Shown: positions 18,469 to 27,573 of the stretch, piece by piece
Layout: the number at the start of each line of letters is the position of its first letter
How positions within the stretch are numbered: position 1 is the first letter of the stretch
Assembly: GCF_011057685.1 (NCBI RefSeq)
Contig: NZ_LNFY01000001.1
Span: 806,001-870,000, forward strand
DNA: 64,000 nt
Reading direction: 5' to 3'
From: Thermotoga sp. Ku-13t
Lineage (GTDB): Bacteria; Thermotogota; Thermotogae; Thermotogales; DSM-5069
Made by a program: the position numbers and the translations under genes
Notes under the pieces: model-generated
The model's input: only the letters and a program-made list of their open reading frames with translations
What the model was told of the DNA's origin: nothing
Databases searched by the model: none

Positions 18469-19965
18469 ATGACCACGCTGAAGATCTTTTTTCAATCTAT
18501 GGGTTCAACTTTGACCAATCCGGTTTTTCTGTTTCATCTTTCCTGGTCCACTCTGCTTGGTATTTTAGTTGGGATCTTGCCAGGTCTGACAGCAACACTG
18601 GGTGTGGCAATATTGACCACCTTGACGTTTGGTTTTCCACCTGACATAGCGATACCTATGCTCTTGTGTGTTTACGTGGGCGCTATCTACGGTGGTAGCA
18701 GAACAGCTATCGTGCTGAACATACCAGGCACTCCAGCAAACGCAGCAACCACGGTGGATGGTTTTCCGCTGGCGCGCTCCGGTATGGCAGGTTTCGCGCT
18801 GAACGTTGCCACGATAATGAGCGGCATAGGATCCATCATAGGAGCGATCTTCATCGTTTCTCTGGCGCCAGCTCTCGGAGCTGTTGCGTTGAGGTTCGGT
18901 TCATGGGAATTCGCACTCCTTGCCATCTTTGGCACCATCATAGCGGGGAGTTTGACTGCTCCAAAAGATCCTTTGAAAGGATGGCTCGCCGGATTTCTTG
19001 GCCTCATGATCGCGATGATCGGTCTGGATGAGATCGTTTCTTTTCCAAGGTACACCTTTGGGAACATACAGCTCTACGGTGGTATATCACTCTTGCCCGT
19101 ACTGGTGGGTGTCTATGGAATACCCGAGATTCTGACGAGTTTGAAGCGTGTTACGAAAGCTGAAGTGGTGCTCGATTTCTCAACGAGAGGAAAGAAGCTT
19201 TCCTATCTTCAAACGATAAAGAAGAACGCTTTGAATCTGGTGAGATCTGGACTCATCGGCGTCTTCATAGGTGTGATACCGGGTGTTGGTGAAGATGTGG
19301 CTGCATGGGTAGCGTACGATGTGGCAAAACGTATGAGTAAAGAACCTGAAAAGTTCGGTCAAGGTTCGATCGAGGGACTCACTGCCGCGGAAACCGCGAA
19401 CAACGCTTGTGTTGCTGGAGCCATCATACCTGTGCTCACGCTGGCGGTACCGGGTAGCGCTCCCGCTGCGGTGCTGCTGGCCGCGATGTGGATACACGGT
19501 ATAAAGGCTGGACCTTTGCTTTCCATAGAACATCCCGAGATGATAGGTTACGTTGCGGCTGCTTTCACGATCGCCACATTCTTGATGGTGCTTTTCGGTT
19601 TGATAGTCACGAGGCTCTTTTTGAAAATCCTTCTGGTTCCCACGGAAATCCTGATGCCCATCATTTTCGTGCTCTGCATTGTGGGAACGTACGTTTTGAA
19701 CGGCAGATTGTTCGATGTCTGGGTCATGCTCCTCTTCGGGCTGCTCGGTTACTTCATGAGGATCAACGATTTTCCTGCCGCCCCATTCGTGCTCGGTTTC
19801 ATCCTAGGTCCCATGGCAGACACGAACATCAGAAGGGCGCTCATGCTGACCAACGGTAACGTATCACCTTTCTTCACACGACCGATTTCACTCGCATTGA
19901 TCATCGCGATCGCTCTGGTGGTTCTCTCAAAATACCTACCAAAGAGAAGGGGTGAAAGGGCATGA
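18469..19965 (+). CDS. tctA: Tripartite tricarboxylate transporter large permease TctA
   Basis: 498 residues, about 12 membrane segments. The conserved GILVGILPGLTATLGVAIL near the N-terminus, GGSRTAIVLNIPGTPANAAT, and the second-half repeat GVIPGVGEDVAAWVAY identify TctA. It forms the transport channel with TctB. The stop overlaps the next dehydrogenase by four bases (ATGA), tying transport directly to catabolism. Confidence 0.95.
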   Translation: MTTLKIFFQSMGSTLTNPVFLFHLSWSTLLGILVGILPGLTATLGVAILTTLTFGFPPDIAIPMLLCVYVGAIYGGSRTAIVLNIPGTPANAATTVDGFPLARSGMAGFALNVATIMSGIGSIIGAIFIVSLAPALGAVALRFGSWEFALLAIFGTIIAGSLTAPKDPLKGWLAGFLGLMIAMIGLDEIVSFPRYTFGNIQLYGGISLLPVLVGVYGIPEILTSLKRVTKAEVVLDFSTRGKKLSYLQTIKKNALNLVRSGLIGVFIGVIPGVGEDVAAWVAYDVAKRMSKEPEKFGQGSIEGLTAAETANNACVAGAIIPVLTLAVPGSAPAAVLLAAMWIHGIKAGPLLSIEHPEMIGYVAAAFTIATFLMVLFGLIVTRLFLKILLVPTEILMPIIFVLCIVGTYVLNGRLFDVWVMLLFGLLGYFMRINDFPAAPFVLGFILGPMADTNIRRALMLTNGNVSPFFTRPISLALIIAIALVVLSKYLPKRRGERA

Positions 19966-21143
19966 ACAAGATCAGGGTCGGGATCGTTGGGGCTGGTTTC
20001 GTGTCCCACATCCACATCGCCGCTTACAGAGAAAACAGAGAGTTTTTCAAAGTGGTTGGTGTTTGTGCCGCACACAGAGAGAACGCAGAAAGGCTGGCTC
20101 GACAGTACGGTATAGAAAGGGTCTTCGATAACTTCGAGCAACTTTCATCCTGTAGAGATATCGATGTTGTAGACGTGTGCGTTCCTACCAGCGTTCACGA
20201 CGACGTGATCTTTGCGGCGTGTGAGAACAAGAAACACATCATCTGTGAAAAACCCCTGACGGGTTATTTCGGTGAGGACAGACCGGAGATCGATTGTGTC
20301 GGTGATATAGATAAGGAACACATGTACAGGAAAGTTCTGGAAAAGCTTGCGAAGATAGACGAAGCTGTGAGATCGAGTGGCGTGAAGTTCATGTACGCAG
20401 AAAATTTCGTTTACGCCCCGGCCGTCACGAAAGCCAAAAGACTCATCGCCGCATCGAAAGCACCAATCCTGGAATTGAGGGCTGAAGAGAGCCACTCCGG
20501 TTCGCATGCATCTTATTCGAGACGGTGGCGTACTGCGGGTGGCGGAAGCCTTCTGCGCATGGGTTCACACCCGATCGGCGCGGTCATTCACATGAAACAC
20601 TTCGAAGGTAAACTTTTCTACGGAAAACCCATCCGTGTCAGGTCCGTCTTCGCAGAAACTGCTAGTCTGACCAAACTCGAATCTGTCAAACGCTTCGGCA
20701 AACCGAGCATGGTGACAGACTGGTATGATGTGGAAGATTGGTCCTGTGCGGTTCTGACTTTCGAAGACGGTTCCAAAGCGATCGTGATCTCGAACGACGT
20801 AAGCCTGGGAGGCGTGAAGAATTTGCTCCAGATAAACACCGTGAACGGCATGATTTATTGCAACATGACTCCGAACAACATGATGCTCGCCTACACACCG
20901 AATCCGGACACCTGGAAAGACGAATACATCGCTGAGAAGATAGAGACCAAGGCGGGCTGGACCTTCCCATCACCAGACGAAGACTGGGTGAGGGGTTATC
21001 CTCAGGAAATGAGAGACTTCGCAAAATGCTTGCTGGAAGGCAAGGAACCTGAGTCCGATTTCGAGCTCGCAAAAGAAACGGTGAAAGTCATTTACGCAGC
21101 GTACCTGTCGGCTCAGAAGGGCGAACGGATCGAGCTTCTGTGA
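19962..21143 (+). CDS. Gfo/Idh/MocA-family oxidoreductase
   Basis: 393 residues. Rossmann motif VGIVGAGFVSHIH, then ICEKPLTG near residue 96, which carries the family EKP motif, and a C-terminal alpha/beta domain. These enzymes oxidise or reduce hydroxyls of sugars, cyclitols and their acids with NAD(P). Coupled to tctA by overlap and followed by three more redox genes, so it probably acts on the imported compound or an early derivative. Substrate unknown. Confidence 0.88.
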   Translation: MNKIRVGIVGAGFVSHIHIAAYRENREFFKVVGVCAAHRENAERLARQYGIERVFDNFEQLSSCRDIDVVDVCVPTSVHDDVIFAACENKKHIICEKPLTGYFGEDRPEIDCVGDIDKEHMYRKVLEKLAKIDEAVRSSGVKFMYAENFVYAPAVTKAKRLIAASKAPILELRAEESHSGSHASYSRRWRTAGGGSLLRMGSHPIGAVIHMKHFEGKLFYGKPIRVRSVFAETASLTKLESVKRFGKPSMVTDWYDVEDWSCAVLTFEDGSKAIVISNDVSLGGVKNLLQINTVNGMIYCNMTPNNMMLAYTPNPDTWKDEYIAEKIETKAGWTFPSPDEDWVRGYPQEMRDFAKCLLEGKEPESDFELAKETVKVIYAAYLSAQKGERIELL

Positions 21144-21153
21144 GGTGACATGG

Positions 21154-22314
21154 ATGGATCTTTCTTGCGAATACGTTGGTCTGAAACTGAAGAATCCCAT
21201 CGTTGTGGCTTCGTCAGGTTTGACCGAAAATCTCAAGAACATGAAGAAGGCGGAGGAGCATGGAGCTGCGTGTGTCGTTGTGAAGTCCCTGTTCGAGGAA
21301 GAAGTCTGCAGGGTTTCTCCAACACCGAGGTTCGAGATCATCGAACGGAGGATGGGCAAGCTCAGATCTCACACGTTCTATTCCTTCGAACAGGCGAGTG
21401 GTTTCGATGAGCACCAGTACTTTGAAGAAATTCGAAGGGCCGTGAACAGCCTCTCGATCCCCGTCATTCCCAGCATAAACTGCATCAGTGAAGAAGGCTG
21501 GAAGAGATACGCGAAGATGGCGGAGGAAGCCGGCGCCCCAGCGCTGGAGCTGAACGTTTCGTGTCCGCACGGCTCGATATCTTTCAGAGGCGGAGATGTG
21601 GAAGAAAAAATTCTGAACGTAGCCCGTCTCGTTCGAAACGTGGTCAAGATACCGATCATTGTGAAACTTCCCATGCAGCTGTCTTCTCCAATCTCAATGG
21701 CTTCAATGCTGGAACGGATTGGTGTCAACGGTGTGGTGATGTTCAACCGCCTCACAGGTTTGGACATAGATGTGGAAAACGAGAGACCCATCATGCATGG
21801 TGGTTATGCCGGGCACGGAGGACCGTGGTCGTTCAACGCCGTGCTGAGATGGATCGCTGCGAGCAGTCCATATTTGAACATCTCTATCGCGGCATCTGGT
21901 GGTGTGGGAAGTGGCATCGACGTGGCTAAGTTCATCTACGCGGGTGCGGACGTGGTTGAAGTGTGCAGTCTCATCTATCTGCTCGGTTACGAAGCGATAG
22001 AGATGCTTCTGCAAGAACTCAAACGGTTCATGGAGAGAAAATCCTACACGTCTCTGGATCAGTTCAGGGGTAAGGTCAGTGGCTCGAAGATCCTGAACAA
22101 CGAACAGATAGATCGAAGACACATCTACGTTGCGAGGATCGATCCAAACCTGTGCAACATGTGCGACGTGTGCAGGAGAGTATGCATCTACGATGCACCT
22201 TACAGGACACAGAAGACGTACGTGATCTCAGATGCCTGTGATGGTTGCGGGCTTTGTGTGAAGCTCTGCCCAGTGAAGGCGATCAGTCTCGTAGCAAGGG
22301 GGAAGGAGCCGTGA
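21154..22314 (+). CDS. Dihydroorotate/dihydropyrimidine-dehydrogenase-like protein with ferredoxin tail
   Basis: 386 residues from the ATG at 21154, with GAGGTG five bases upstream. The FMN TIM-barrel domain (about 1-310) starts LSCEYVGLKLKNPIVVASS and has ELNVSCPHG, where the Cys is the catalytic base in this family. The C-terminal 70 residues hold two 4Fe-4S clusters (CNMCDVCRRVC and CDGCGLCVKLCP). The arrangement resembles PreA, but no PreT-type flavoprotein partner is present; the next gene is a different FAD enzyme. There is no pyrimidine gene nearby, so the role is probably reduction or oxidation of a C-C double bond in the operon's own substrate (inference). Confidence 0.85.
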   Translation: MDLSCEYVGLKLKNPIVVASSGLTENLKNMKKAEEHGAACVVVKSLFEEEVCRVSPTPRFEIIERRMGKLRSHTFYSFEQASGFDEHQYFEEIRRAVNSLSIPVIPSINCISEEGWKRYAKMAEEAGAPALELNVSCPHGSISFRGGDVEEKILNVARLVRNVVKIPIIVKLPMQLSSPISMASMLERIGVNGVVMFNRLTGLDIDVENERPIMHGGYAGHGGPWSFNAVLRWIAASSPYLNISIAASGGVGSGIDVAKFIYAGADVVEVCSLIYLLGYEAIEMLLQELKRFMERKSYTSLDQFRGKVSGSKILNNEQIDRRHIYVARIDPNLCNMCDVCRRVCIYDAPYRTQKTYVISDACDGCGLCVKLCPVKAISLVARGKEP

Positions 22315-24089
22315 AGAAACTTTTCACAGACGTTGCAATCATAGGTGGTGGGGGAGCGGGGCTTCGTGCGGCGATCGCTGCGAAGGAGAAAATTCCTTCT
22401 CTCAAGGTGATGCTCCTGAGCAAAAAACCACTTGGAGTTGGAGGAACCACCGCGATCGCATGTTCAGACAGAATGGCGTTCCATGCAACCCTGCCTTACA
22501 CGTTACTGGAAAAAGACAACTGGCGCCACCACGCGATGGACATCTACAGGATAGGTGGCGAAGTTTCAGACTACAATCTTGCAGAAATCCTCGCGAAAGA
22601 GAGCGCGGACGCGCTGGAATATTTGCTGAGTTTGAGCGTTCCGTTCGCGAGGACGAAAGATGGAAAAATAGATCAGTTCCTTACGGATGGTTCCATCTAT
22701 CCACGCGCGTGCTACGTGGGACCTGAAACCGCCGTGGAGATACACAGAGCCCTTCTGAGAAGATTCAAAAGTTTGGACATAGACCTCCACGAAAACGCTA
22801 TGCTGTACGATTTCATCGTGAAAGAGAACAGAGTCGTTGCAGCGAAATTTGTCAATACGACGACAGACGAACCGTTCTGTGTGTTTGCCAAGTCCTTCGT
22901 CCTGGCAACGGGCGGTGCTGGAAGACTCTTCAAAAGAAATGTCTTTCCTTCGGAAATGATGGGAGACGGTTATGCGGCAGCGCTCAGAGCCGGTGCGGAG
23001 CTTGTCAATCTCGAATTCATGCAGATAGGCATCTGCCATCCGCACATCCTCTTCGCAAGCTCCGGTAGCATGTTCAGAAGCTTGCCACGTGTCGTGGACG
23101 AGAACGGCGAAGAGTTCTTGACGAAATACCTTAGCCCGGACGACGTGAACCGCCTCACGGAGCTTCAGTTCAAAAAAGGTGCACACTGGCCCGTTTCTTA
23201 CGAATCGCCAACGAAGGTCATAGACCTCGCCGTTTACGCACATCTGGAGAAGGGTCACAGGGTGTTTCTGGACTTCACGAAGAATCCTTCCTACTTTTCT
23301 CCTGAGTCTGTACCGGAAGAGATACTCAAATGGAGCGAGAAGGTGGATACAAAACTTTTCGCTCTGCCCACACCGTACGAAAGGCTGTTGAAGATAAACC
23401 CGGCGGTTGTCGAGTGGCTCAGAGAAAGACACATCGATCTGTCGAAAGAACCGCTGGAAGTTCAGAATGCGCTCCAGCATTTTCAAGGTGGTGTCAAGAT
23501 CAACGAGCGTGCCCAAACGTCGCTGAAGGGGCTCTACGCAGCTGGTGAATGTGCGGGAGGCCAGCACGGGGCGAACAGACCTGGGGGAAACTCGCTCCTC
23601 GACACGCAGGTGTTTGGAAAAATTGCAGGTGAGAATGCGGCACTCGAAGCGCAGAACACACATATCTCTGACTTTCAAGTGGAGGAAGAAAGAATCACCG
23701 GGCAGATTCCGGCAACAGAGGCGCGAAATAGGATCATGGAACTTGTCTCCAGGCATGGTTTTCTTGTACGGTTCGATGACGAACTCAGAAAAGCACTCGA
23801 CGAGCTTGAAAGGCTCGAAGCGAAAGGTATCGCGAAGGACGAGAAAGGTCTCGCGTTTTTGCTCGAGACGAGGAACATGCTCGCAGTCGCCAGGGCTATC
23901 CTCACGGCAGAACTCATTCGAAGCGAGAGCAGGGGTCCACATTTGAAATTCGAAACCTTCAATCCACCTGTGATGAAGTTTGTACCGAGAAAAGATGAAT
24001 GGAACAAGTACATCGTCCTTCGCCTTGTGGATGGACAATTGAAGCACGAGATCAGAGAACCTGTTAGGCCCAGGGAGGAAGAAAGATGA
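22311..24089 (+). CDS. Fumarate-reductase/succinate-dehydrogenase-type flavoprotein
   Basis: 592 residues from a GTG that overlaps the preceding stop, with GGAAGGAG upstream. FAD-binding AIIGGGGAGLRAA at the N-terminus, GGTTAIACSD, VLATGGAGRLF, and the C-terminal ECAGGQHGANRPGGNSLLD that closes over FAD. The SdhA/FrdA/AprA superfamily covers fumarate, tricarballylate, urocanate and enoate enzymes. No SdhB/C/D is near; electrons may pass to the ferredoxin-tailed neighbour. No signal peptide, so cytoplasmic. Confidence 0.87.
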   Translation: MKKLFTDVAIIGGGGAGLRAAIAAKEKIPSLKVMLLSKKPLGVGGTTAIACSDRMAFHATLPYTLLEKDNWRHHAMDIYRIGGEVSDYNLAEILAKESADALEYLLSLSVPFARTKDGKIDQFLTDGSIYPRACYVGPETAVEIHRALLRRFKSLDIDLHENAMLYDFIVKENRVVAAKFVNTTTDEPFCVFAKSFVLATGGAGRLFKRNVFPSEMMGDGYAAALRAGAELVNLEFMQIGICHPHILFASSGSMFRSLPRVVDENGEEFLTKYLSPDDVNRLTELQFKKGAHWPVSYESPTKVIDLAVYAHLEKGHRVFLDFTKNPSYFSPESVPEEILKWSEKVDTKLFALPTPYERLLKINPAVVEWLRERHIDLSKEPLEVQNALQHFQGGVKINERAQTSLKGLYAAGECAGGQHGANRPGGNSLLDTQVFGKIAGENAALEAQNTHISDFQVEEERITGQIPATEARNRIMELVSRHGFLVRFDDELRKALDELERLEAKGIAKDEKGLAFLLETRNMLAVARAILTAELIRSESRGPHLKFETFNPPVMKFVPRKDEWNKYIVLRLVDGQLKHEIREPVRPREEER

Positions 24090-25177
24090 GATTCAGGGCG
24101 ATGGTTCTTGAGAAATTCAACGAACCTCTTAGAATGAAAGAATTCGAGGTTGGCGAACTCCCCGAAGGTAGTGTGCTCATGAGGATGCTCGCCAGCGGGG
24201 TTTGTGGGAGCGACGTTCACATCGCGAAAGGAGAAGATCCCAGAACACCGGTTCCGATCATCCTCGGCCATGAAGGTGTCGGAGAAGTGATAGAAGTCGT
24301 AGGTGAAAGGAAGGATCTGAACGGTGAACCCATCAAACCTAACGATCGCATCATCTGGAACAGGGGTATCGTGTGCAGGAAATGTTATTGGTGCACCGTC
24401 GCAAAACAGCCACACCTGTGTCCGAACAGGAAAGTCTACGGTATAAACATGTCGTGCGGGGACTATCCTCACCTGCTCGGTTGCTACGCCGAAGCCGTTG
24501 TACTGCTTCCTGAAGTGGAAGTGCTGAAAATTCCCAAGAACATCGACCCAGCTTCCGTCGTGATTGCTTCCTGTTCTGGTGCGACCGCCATGAACGCGCT
24601 CGATTCTCTCTCAGAACCGCTCGCTGGAAAGACCGTGGTGATACAGGGGGTTGGGCCTCTGGGAATCTTCGCGGCCGTGGCGGCAAAGAGCATGGGGGCT
24701 TCGATCGTCGCGGTCATTGGAGGCTCTCCCGAAAGGTTGAGCGTTGCGAAGGATTTCGTCGATGTTCTGATCAACAGGAGAGAACTTTCAGAAGAGGAGA
24801 GAAGAAAGAAGATCCTCCAGCTCACACACAACCGTGGAGCGGACATCGTCATAGAGGCTGCAGGGGATAGCCGTGCGCTGATGGAAGGGTTCAATTTGCT
24901 CAGACGTGGCGGGACTTATCTGATCACGGGCGTGGCGGTTCCACAGGATCCGATCCCGGTTTCTGTTTATGAAAATCTCGTTCTTAAAGGCATCACACTC
25001 CAAGGTGTTTGGGTCAGTGATACGAGACATCTCGTGCGGGCTGTGAACGTGGTAATTTCACACGAATCGCTGTTTGCAAAACTCATCACCCACAGGTTCA
25101 GACTTGAAGAAGTAAACGAGGCACTCAGATATGTTGAAGAACGAAAAGCGTTGAAGGCCATCATCCATTTTGAATAA
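24086..25177 (+). CDS. Zinc-dependent medium-chain alcohol dehydrogenase
   Basis: 363 residues. Catalytic zinc ligands in ASGVCGSDVH (Cys near 40) and LGHEG (His), and a complete structural-zinc lobe with four cysteines spaced C-x2-C-x2-C-x7-C near residues 98-111. NAD-binding GVGPLGIFAA near residue 190. It oxidises secondary alcohols or polyols, as threonine and sorbitol dehydrogenases do. Last gene of the tct operon, start overlapping the flavoprotein stop. Confidence 0.9.
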   Translation: MRFRAMVLEKFNEPLRMKEFEVGELPEGSVLMRMLASGVCGSDVHIAKGEDPRTPVPIILGHEGVGEVIEVVGERKDLNGEPIKPNDRIIWNRGIVCRKCYWCTVAKQPHLCPNRKVYGINMSCGDYPHLLGCYAEAVVLLPEVEVLKIPKNIDPASVVIASCSGATAMNALDSLSEPLAGKTVVIQGVGPLGIFAAVAAKSMGASIVAVIGGSPERLSVAKDFVDVLINRRELSEEERRKKILQLTHNRGADIVIEAAGDSRALMEGFNLLRRGGTYLITGVAVPQDPIPVSVYENLVLKGITLQGVWVSDTRHLVRAVNVVISHESLFAKLITHRFRLEEVNEALRYVEERKALKAIIHFE

Positions 25178-25181
25178 AAAA

Positions 25182-25201
25182 CCGCGCGGAGAACCGCGCG
25201 G
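25182..25201. terminator. Convergent terminator of the tct operon and the secretin cluster
   Basis: CCGCGCGG-AGAA-CCGCGCGG, a perfect 8-bp stem. On the minus strand a run of six T follows, so it clearly ends the minus-strand cluster; on the plus strand it has only AAAAAA before it and no T-tract after. Confidence 0.75.
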
Positions 25202-25246
25202 ACAACATAGCAACCACCCTGAAACAGGGGCGAGTGAAGTAACACG

Positions 25247-26401
25247 CTAAAAGTTCAGGCCAAAACCTATCCTGAATGAGGGCCTCTTCGTCGAAAGATC
25301 GTAAGTGGCTCCCACCAGTGCGAAGAAATTCTTTGTGAAATTGAATTTGACCGCGCCCGAAAGGGCAAACGCATTCTCGTTGAAGAGTCCCAGTGTTATC
25401 GTGACTTCGTCGAAGCCAATAACGGCCCCGAAGGACCACTCCGGGGATTTGAACGTCGCATTCTGCAGCGATATCTTTATTGGATAGAGGCTTGCAAAGA
25501 GCGAGAGAAAGTTCGTAAGTTTTGAAACGTCCGAAAAGCCCAGCAAAAGGTACGTTTCTTCACCGTGACTGATCCTCGCCCCCACTTTCAAACCTTCACT
25601 GCCGACCAGTTTTTCTAAGGTCGCAGAGAATTCGAGCGACGGTATTTCAACGTTGGCGCTCACCACGATGCCGAGCTCCGTCCACAACACAAGATCGATC
25701 TGGCATTGAAAGTTTCCATCGTAGATCAAAACGGCGTAGACTTCGCTCGGCTGTTTCTCGTTCTCTTCGAAGAAAAGCTTTGCGATTTCGTCCAGATTTC
25801 CAGACGAGTACAGAGGTTCCTTCGGCAAGGTTGAAGCGACACTCGCCTTGGCGTATATCGCAACGTACTGAAACCCATCGTCCCTTTTGAGTGTGACAAC
25901 ACCGATCAGAGAAAAATCATCCCTGCTTATTTCAAGCTCGCTGTCGAACCGTGTTGGGCCGTAAGGATCGGCGATCGAAACCCTCGTCACGACGGAATCG
26001 TCCAGCACCCGGATTGGGGTGAGTTCGAATTTCAATCCTCTTCCAGTTCTAACACCTGTCGTCAACGACAGTTCTTCGCTCACTATCGTTATCGAAGCCT
26101 TCTGGTTCAGGATCGTGGACAGCCATGGTCTTGTGGACGATTCACTTTTTTCCACCTTCTGACCTGCTTCGAAGCTCATCTGAAGAAAGGTAAGGGCAAC
26201 GTTGAGCTGCATCTCTTTTGGAAGGTAGCTGAATGAGAAGAAGATTCCATCTTTTGGAAATTCGGCCGAAAGCTCCTTCAGGTTGAACTTGGTCACTGTC
26301 TCCTCGTTCAGCTGAACCATCTCGAACTGGTAGATGACGATCTCCACCGCCGTGACGAGAACAGAAAAAAGCATCAACAACAGAAGAACGATTTTTTTCA
26401 C
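25247..26401 (-). CDS. Secreted protein of unknown function, secretin cluster
   Basis: About 384 residues from the GTG at 26401 with AGAGGAG upstream; the frame is also open at a TTG overlapping the secretin stop. A signal peptide (KKIVLLLLMLFSVLVTA) leads into a mature part of alternating strands ending FRIGFGLNF, an aromatic-ended final strand like that of an outer-membrane barrel. I recognise no family. It follows the secretin gene directly, so it may be a barrel or pilotin-like accessory of that system (inference). Confidence 0.7.
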   Translation of the reverse strand: MKKIVLLLLMLFSVLVTAVEIVIYQFEMVQLNEETVTKFNLKELSAEFPKDGIFFSFSYLPKEMQLNVALTFLQMSFEAGQKVEKSESSTRPWLSTILNQKASITIVSEELSLTTGVRTGRGLKFELTPIRVLDDSVVTRVSIADPYGPTRFDSELEISRDDFSLIGVVTLKRDDGFQYVAIYAKASVASTLPKEPLYSSGNLDEIAKLFFEENEKQPSEVYAVLIYDGNFQCQIDLVLWTELGIVVSANVEIPSLEFSATLEKLVGSEGLKVGARISHGEETYLLLGFSDVSKLTNFLSLFASLYPIKISLQNATFKSPEWSFGAVIGFDEVTITLGLFNENAFALSGAVKFNFTKNFFALVGATYDLSTKRPSFRIGFGLNF

Positions 26402-26415
26402 GATGGATGCTCCTC

Positions 26416-27573
26416 TCAAAGTTTCTCAACGCTCAGGAATATGACCAGTTCTCGCTGCGAGGACGACTCTGATCTGGTTCCAAAAAGATATCTCAACAAG
26501 GGTATCCTCGACAACAACGGTAAACCAGAGTTGCTCTGAGAATCGCTCTCGACAGTCAAACCGCTCACCACCACGGTTTGACCGCTCCTGATGATCACCG
26601 TGGTTGACATCTCGTTCCTCTTCGTCGAGAGCGTTCTGGTCGTTCGACCATTCGAAAAATAGCTCACACTCGGTGTGAGCGATACCTCTATCTCGTTATC
26701 GCCCACGACTCTCGCCACTATGTCCAGCCCTATGCCCACGTCGACAGTCTGTATCGTCGCGGCGGCCCCTTCAGGTTGAACTATTATGATCTCTCGCTGC
26801 CCGACGAACAGTTTCGCCGGCTTGTTCTCCTTCGCTATGATCCAGGGGTCTGCCTTTATCTTCGCCTGACGCTGTTCTTCGAGGGCGGCTATCCTCGCGA
26901 CGATCTGTCCAAACACGTCCGTTTGGATCGCGAGCACACCCGAAACGAGCCCCGTTATCGCCTGCCAGTTCTCGTTGAACTGCTGATTCGCCCCGAAGCT
27001 GTAACCGATTTCTTCTAGGCCAAGGTCTGAAAGTTTGTCCTTTGATATCTCGGTCACCAGCACGCTGATCTTCACCTGACTAGGCGCGACATCTATCTGA
27101 TCGAGCACCTTCTCAAACTCTTTCACGATCTCTTCCGGTGCCGTGATCGTGACCTGGTTCGTTTCGGCATCGAACTTCAAGAACGGCTCGAACGTTTTGG
27201 GTATCAAATTCCTGATCGAATCCACACTCAGATACTTCGGTTTGAACGTTTTTGTCCTGGCGATGTGTCTGAAGGCCGGATTGTTCGGATCCGGTGAACC
27301 GACGAAATAGAAACCGTCCAATTTTACATACGTGTATCCTCCAGGCATGAGTATCATCTTCAGCGCCCGTTCCAGCGGAACATCCTGCAGTTCTATGGTC
27401 ACAAAACCACTCACCGTGTTGTCCGCTATGATGGGTACACCAGTCTGTGCCGAGATATCCGCCAGAACGTCCAGGATGTACGTGTCCTGGAATATGTTCG
27501 TCACTAAAGGTTCCTTTTCAAGAAAACACAGCACGCTGAGCAGTAACAGCGAAAAGACTGTCCACCTTCTCAT
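26416..27573 (-). CDS. Short secretin (type II/III secretion or pilus family)
   Basis: 385 residues, about half the usual GspD/PilQ length. Signal peptide, then an STN/N0-like domain (about 25-75, with TGVPIIADNTVSGFVTIELQDVPLERALK), one N1-like domain (about 95-150) and a secretin domain (about 165-385) with VPIL-type signatures SGLPLLSRIPLLRYLFG near the end. Secretins form gated outer-membrane rings. No ATPase, pilin, inner-membrane platform or prepilin peptidase is encoded nearby. It overlaps the upstream Ig-repeat gene by four bases (ATGA). Confidence 0.87.
   Translation of the reverse strand: MRRWTVFSLLLLSVLCFLEKEPLVTNIFQDTYILDVLADISAQTGVPIIADNTVSGFVTIELQDVPLERALKMILMPGGYTYVKLDGFYFVGSPDPNNPAFRHIARTKTFKPKYLSVDSIRNLIPKTFEPFLKFDAETNQVTITAPEEIVKEFEKVLDQIDVAPSQVKISVLVTEISKDKLSDLGLEEIGYSFGANQQFNENWQAITGLVSGVLAIQTDVFGQIVARIAALEEQRQAKIKADPWIIAKENKPAKLFVGQREIIIVQPEGAAATIQTVDVGIGLDIVARVVGDNEIEVSLTPSVSYFSNGRTTRTLSTKRNEMSTTVIIRSGQTVVVSGLTVESDSQSNSGLPLLSRIPLLRYLFGTRSESSSQRELVIFLSVEKL

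Noticed and set aside
22566..24047. Very long open frame on the minus strand opposite the FrdA-like flavoprotein
   Set aside because: Antisense to a gene with full FAD motifs; its translation is Cys/His/Phe-rich with no domain, and it has no ribosome site. A product of codon bias.
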